64,000 nt of DNA from Pinibacter sp031553495 (GTDB lineage Bacteria; Bacteroidota; Bacteroidia; Chitinophagales; Chitinophagaceae). Position 1 is the stretch's first letter; each line of letters opens with the position of its first letter. The notes beneath the pieces were generated by a model. It had not been told where the DNA came from, made no database searches, and was given only the letters and a program-made list of their open reading frames with translations. Position numbers and translations under genes: made by a program. The stretch spans positions 1 through 64,000 of the forward strand of contig JAVBLN010000027.1 of the NCBI GenBank assembly GCA_031553495.1, given 5' to 3'. Positions 61,506-64,000 of this stretch are shown in pieces.

Positions 61506-62342
61506 TTGATGAAGTTTCAGTATGATATAGCAGTAGCATGGCGTATATATCCGGGCATATCAAAAAAGCCGCTTATATGCAGCGATAGCAAATTTGAGTT
61601 AGTAAAGACAAGTTTTCTTTCTTTCTTAAGAAGTGTAAAAAATCTTAAGATCAGTTATTATTTCATACTTGATGGCTGCCCGCAGGAATACAAGAAAATG
61701 GTGGAGGTATTATTTGAAGCAGAAAAGAAATTGATCATAGAAACCAACTTCATAGGTAACCTGGCTACATTTGCGAAGCAAATAGAAATTTTATGTACTC
61801 AAAATGATGCTGAGCTTGTTTATTTCGCCGAGGATGATTACTTATATATGCCCGGCGTGTTTGAAAAGATTCCGGCGTTTATTATGTCACACAAAGATGT
61901 TGATTTTGTTACCTGTTATCTTCACAATGATATTTTTACACATACTATGCACGATCACGAAAGGCAGGTGAAATATTTTAATAATAATTTGTGGATTTCA
62001 TGCAATTCAACTTGTCTTACTTTTATGACAACCGTTGAAACTTTGCGAAGAACCAGGCAAGTATTTCTAACTTATTGTAAAGGAAACAATGATTGTGCTT
62101 TATGGCTTGTACTTACAAAAAAGCACATATACGACCCCGTTATTTATGTTAAATATCTTTTTACCAACCGTGAATGTTTGGGTATATTAAAAAGAGCCGT
62201 TAAATACAGCTTTTTATATTTCTTTTCACTAAAAAAATATACTTTATGGGCACCGTATCCGGCCATTGGCACACATCTTGACAGCGGTTATCAAAGTCCG
62301 GGTGTTGATTGGATGAAGGTTGCAAATATGAACAGGGAATAA
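61506..62342 (+). CDS. Glycosyltransferase-like protein, GT-A fold
   Basis: Seen: 278 aa; FQYDIAVAWRIYPGISK, SYYFILDGCPQEYKKMVEVL, then ELVYFAEDDYLYMPGVFEKI with an EDD metal-binding motif near residue 117, SHKDVDFVTCYLHNDIF, and WISCNSTCLTFMTTVETLRR. The pattern is that of nucleotide-sugar transferases with an acidic cluster in place of DxD. Family uncertain. A start at 61509 is equally possible. Followed after 15 bp by the GT2 gene, so both belong to one unit. Confidence 0.7.
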   Translation: MMKFQYDIAVAWRIYPGISKKPLICSDSKFELVKTSFLSFLRSVKNLKISYYFILDGCPQEYKKMVEVLFEAEKKLIIETNFIGNLATFAKQIEILCTQNDAELVYFAEDDYLYMPGVFEKIPAFIMSHKDVDFVTCYLHNDIFTHTMHDHERQVKYFNNNLWISCNSTCLTFMTTVETLRRTRQVFLTYCKGNNDCALWLVLTKKHIYDPVIYVKYLFTNRECLGILKRAVKYSFLYFFSLKKYTLWAPYPAIGTHLDSGYQSPGVDWMKVANMNRE

Positions 62343-62357
62343 TAAACAACTCATGTA

Positions 62358-63272
62358 ATGGATGTTTCAATAATAATAGTTACATATAATTGTGCTGATT
62401 ACATAATTACTTGCCTGCAATCAGTTTACGAAGAAACAAAAAATGTAAGTTTTGAAATAATTGTTTCTGATAATAATTCCACAGACAATTCCTTACAGCT
62501 TATTGAGAATCGATTCCATGACATCCAAATTGTCCGGAACAGTAATAATATTGGTTTTGGTGCAGCAAATAACATAGCTGCAAAACGTGCAAAAGGAAAG
62601 TATTTGCTTTTATTAAATCCCGATACAATTCTTATAAATAATGCTGTAAAAATATTTTTTGATTTTCTGCAAAACAATACCGGCAAAATTGGTTGTATCG
62701 GTGGGAATTTATTAGATAATAATGGTAAACCCTCAAATATCGGAGGACATTTTCCCTCATTATTTCAGTTGTTTTCTGATATCGGTTTCCGATGCCTGTA
62801 TCCAGGTTTTTATAGAAGAAAAGTTACACTGATGTTAACTGTAGAAACCATGCCACGGAACATGCATATAGATTATGTTTGCGGCGCTGCTCTGTTTTTG
62901 GATAAGAAAATGTTTGATGAAATGCAAGGGTTTGATGAGAACTACTTTTTGTACTTTGAAGACACAGATCTTTGTTTTAGGTTGAAACAATCCTGCTATA
63001 CTAATTGTATAGTTCCCGATGCAAGAATTATTCATCTTGAAAGTGTCTCTACCGGCAGCAATGATGGATCAAAGATCAGTGAACAAAAGTTTAAGTTTTT
63101 TGAAAAAAGCAAACAACTTTTTTTTAGAAAATCATATGGAAAGACACATGTTTTTTTTGTAAAAATTCTTACGGTGTTTTATTTGTTCTCAAAGGGCATT
63201 GTACACCTTGAAAATCCTGTGAAATATTTTAAACTATCCTTTATCTCTTTATGTATGAATAGTAAAACTTAA
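62358..63272 (+). CDS. Glycosyltransferase family 2 (WbbL/rhamnosyltransferase-like)
   Basis: Seen: 304 aa; MDVSIIIVTYNCADYI, IIVSDNNSTDNSLQLIE, NNIGFGAANNIAAKRAKGKY, LLLNPDTILI with the metal-binding DxD position as NPDT, VCGAALFLDKKMFDEMQGFDE and FLYFEDTDLCFRLKQ. This order is typical of rhamnosyltransferase-like GT2 proteins. Inferred: adds one sugar to the lipid-linked repeat unit in the cytoplasm. Lies 15 bp behind the preceding transferase and 5 bp before the membrane protein gene. Confidence 0.93.
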   Translation: MDVSIIIVTYNCADYIITCLQSVYEETKNVSFEIIVSDNNSTDNSLQLIENRFHDIQIVRNSNNIGFGAANNIAAKRAKGKYLLLLNPDTILINNAVKIFFDFLQNNTGKIGCIGGNLLDNNGKPSNIGGHFPSLFQLFSDIGFRCLYPGFYRRKVTLMLTVETMPRNMHIDYVCGAALFLDKKMFDEMQGFDENYFLYFEDTDLCFRLKQSCYTNCIVPDARIIHLESVSTGSNDGSKISEQKFKFFEKSKQLFFRKSYGKTHVFFVKILTVFYLFSKGIVHLENPVKYFKLSFISLCMNSKT

Positions 63273-63277
63273 TTTTC

Positions 63278-64000
63278 TTGAAGTCATTTAATAATATAAA
63301 GAAATATTGGGTAATTAGCTGGCTCTTGGTCTCATCTTTTGTTATTGCGTTCCTGTTAAATCTGTTTCCTTCCAGCGAATGGCTTCTTGGATTAAAGGAT
63401 TTTGCCATAGTTATTTTTATTTTGCTAAACGTATCTGTTATTTGGAAGATTGATAACACTCTGAAATATTTACTATTCTTTGAATTCGCAATATTGGTCA
63501 TTTACTTTCTTGTTAGCCCGGCTTCAATGGCAGGCAAAGCAGCGTCATTACGGCAAATAATAATGCCGTTGCTTGTTTTTATCGCCGGAACAGCATTTGG
63601 TGCCACCGTTGAAGAGTTGGATAAGCTTAAAAAATGGATTTGCTATGCCACTGTTTTTTTGGGTGTAATTGGAACGGTAATATATGTCATCCATTTTTGG
63701 GATTATTTTTCTTTGAAAGCCTACAATGAAGCCAAAAACATTGGTACCAGCCCTCAGGGATATTCTTATATGTTTATTGAACCTTTAGGCAAGGGTATAC
63801 CAAGAATGGTGTCAACAATTCTTGATCCTATCAACTTAAGCCATTTATTCGCTTTTACCTTAGTTATCGGATACACGGAAAAAAAACTTGGATATTTTGC
63901 CCTTACCTTTATACAGGTTTGTATGATTGCAACTTTTGGGAAAGGCGGTTTCCTGGAGTTATTTCTCACTTTACTTTTGCTTTTTTCATCGCATATACCG
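63278..64000 (+). CDS. Polytopic membrane protein, likely O-antigen polymerase-like (cut by window edge)
   Basis: Seen: 241 open codons from a TTG at 63278 to the last base, with no ATG before the first helices; upstream in-frame stop at 63263. The translation has five or more hydrophobic segments: SWLLVSSFVIAFLLNLF, DFAIVIFILLNVSVIW, YLLFFEFAILVIYFLV, MPLLVFIAGTAFG, ICYATVFLGVIGTVIYVI, then RMVSTILDPINLSHLFAF before further helices. Known: Wzy-type polymerases show such a helix pattern and a DPN/DPI loop. TTG lies 5 bp after the GT2 stop, which fits a translationally coupled start. The function is inferred from context only. Confidence 0.7.
   Translation, partial: MKSFNNIKKYWVISWLLVSSFVIAFLLNLFPSSEWLLGLKDFAIVIFILLNVSVIWKIDNTLKYLLFFEFAILVIYFLVSPASMAGKAASLRQIIMPLLVFIAGTAFGATVEELDKLKKWICYATVFLGVIGTVIYVIHFWDYFSLKAYNEAKNIGTSPQGYSYMFIEPLGKGIPRMVSTILDPINLSHLFAFTLVIGYTEKKLGYFALTFIQVCMIATFGKGGFLELFLTLLLLFSSHIP

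Noticed and set aside
1..64000. tRNA or rRNA genes
   Set aside because: No cloverleaf with a GGTTCRANNCC arm and no rRNA-like conserved stretch was recognised by eye in the gaps.

Overview
The window comes from a member of the Bacteroidota, most likely of the Chitinophagaceae type. The evidence is a SusC/SusD pair, the small ribosomal protein THX, a gliding lipoprotein GldB, DUF4286, an S46 dipeptidyl-peptidase, promoters of the TTTG...TAnnTTTG type, and no Shine-Dalgarno sequences worth noting. No tRNA, rRNA or CRISPR array was found. Lineage is inferred from gene content only.

Layout. 1-8.1 kb: the end of an ISAs1-like transposase, then housekeeping genes (typA, THX, HU, DUF4286, xth, a LOG-family protein) and a likely amino-sugar or peptidoglycan-recycling pair (a MurU-like nucleotidyltransferase and an anomeric kinase fused to a RapZ C-terminal domain). 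8.7-28.0 kb: a large polysaccharide utilisation locus, all on the + strand: SusC, SusD, a LamG lipoprotein, two GH144-type glucanases, a GH29-type enzyme with Fn3 domains, a GH43-like enzyme with a discoidin domain, two GH3 beta-glucosidases, and one outsider (a GxxExxY protein). The two GH144-type enzymes plus two GH3 enzymes point to beta-1,2-glucan or a similar beta-glucan; GH29 and GH43 suggest side chains. No regulator of the locus is in the window. 28.6-55.7 kb: uvrC, lipoproteins, a DPP7-type peptidase, an AlkA-like glycosylase, a flippase, a cytoplasmic GH13 amylase, ruvB, a second fucosidase, an EEP-family lipoprotein, acyltransferases, an active/inactive M16 peptidase pair, serS, a BlaI/M56 sensor pair, nadE and gldB. 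56.1-64 kb: a surface-polysaccharide cluster (initiating sugar transferase, polymerase/ligase, three glycosyltransferases, a MurJ-like flippase and a membrane protein cut by the window edge).

The most striking feature is not a gene. An element of about 80 bp occurs about 30 times, in nearly every sizeable intergenic gap and in both orientations, and never inside a credible coding region. It has a central dyad whose two arms change together (GTG/CAC or GCG/CGC), a hairpin on each side, exchangeable left and right modules, and exchangeable longer tails of 50-130 bp. Six gaps hold two copies in opposite orientation. The element resembles bacterial REP/BIME sequences but I do not recognise it. 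Other structured non-coding DNA includes a possible three-way-junction RNA between the two GH3 genes, a 22-bp perfect inverted repeat near 28.4 kb and tandem hairpins near 34.2 kb.
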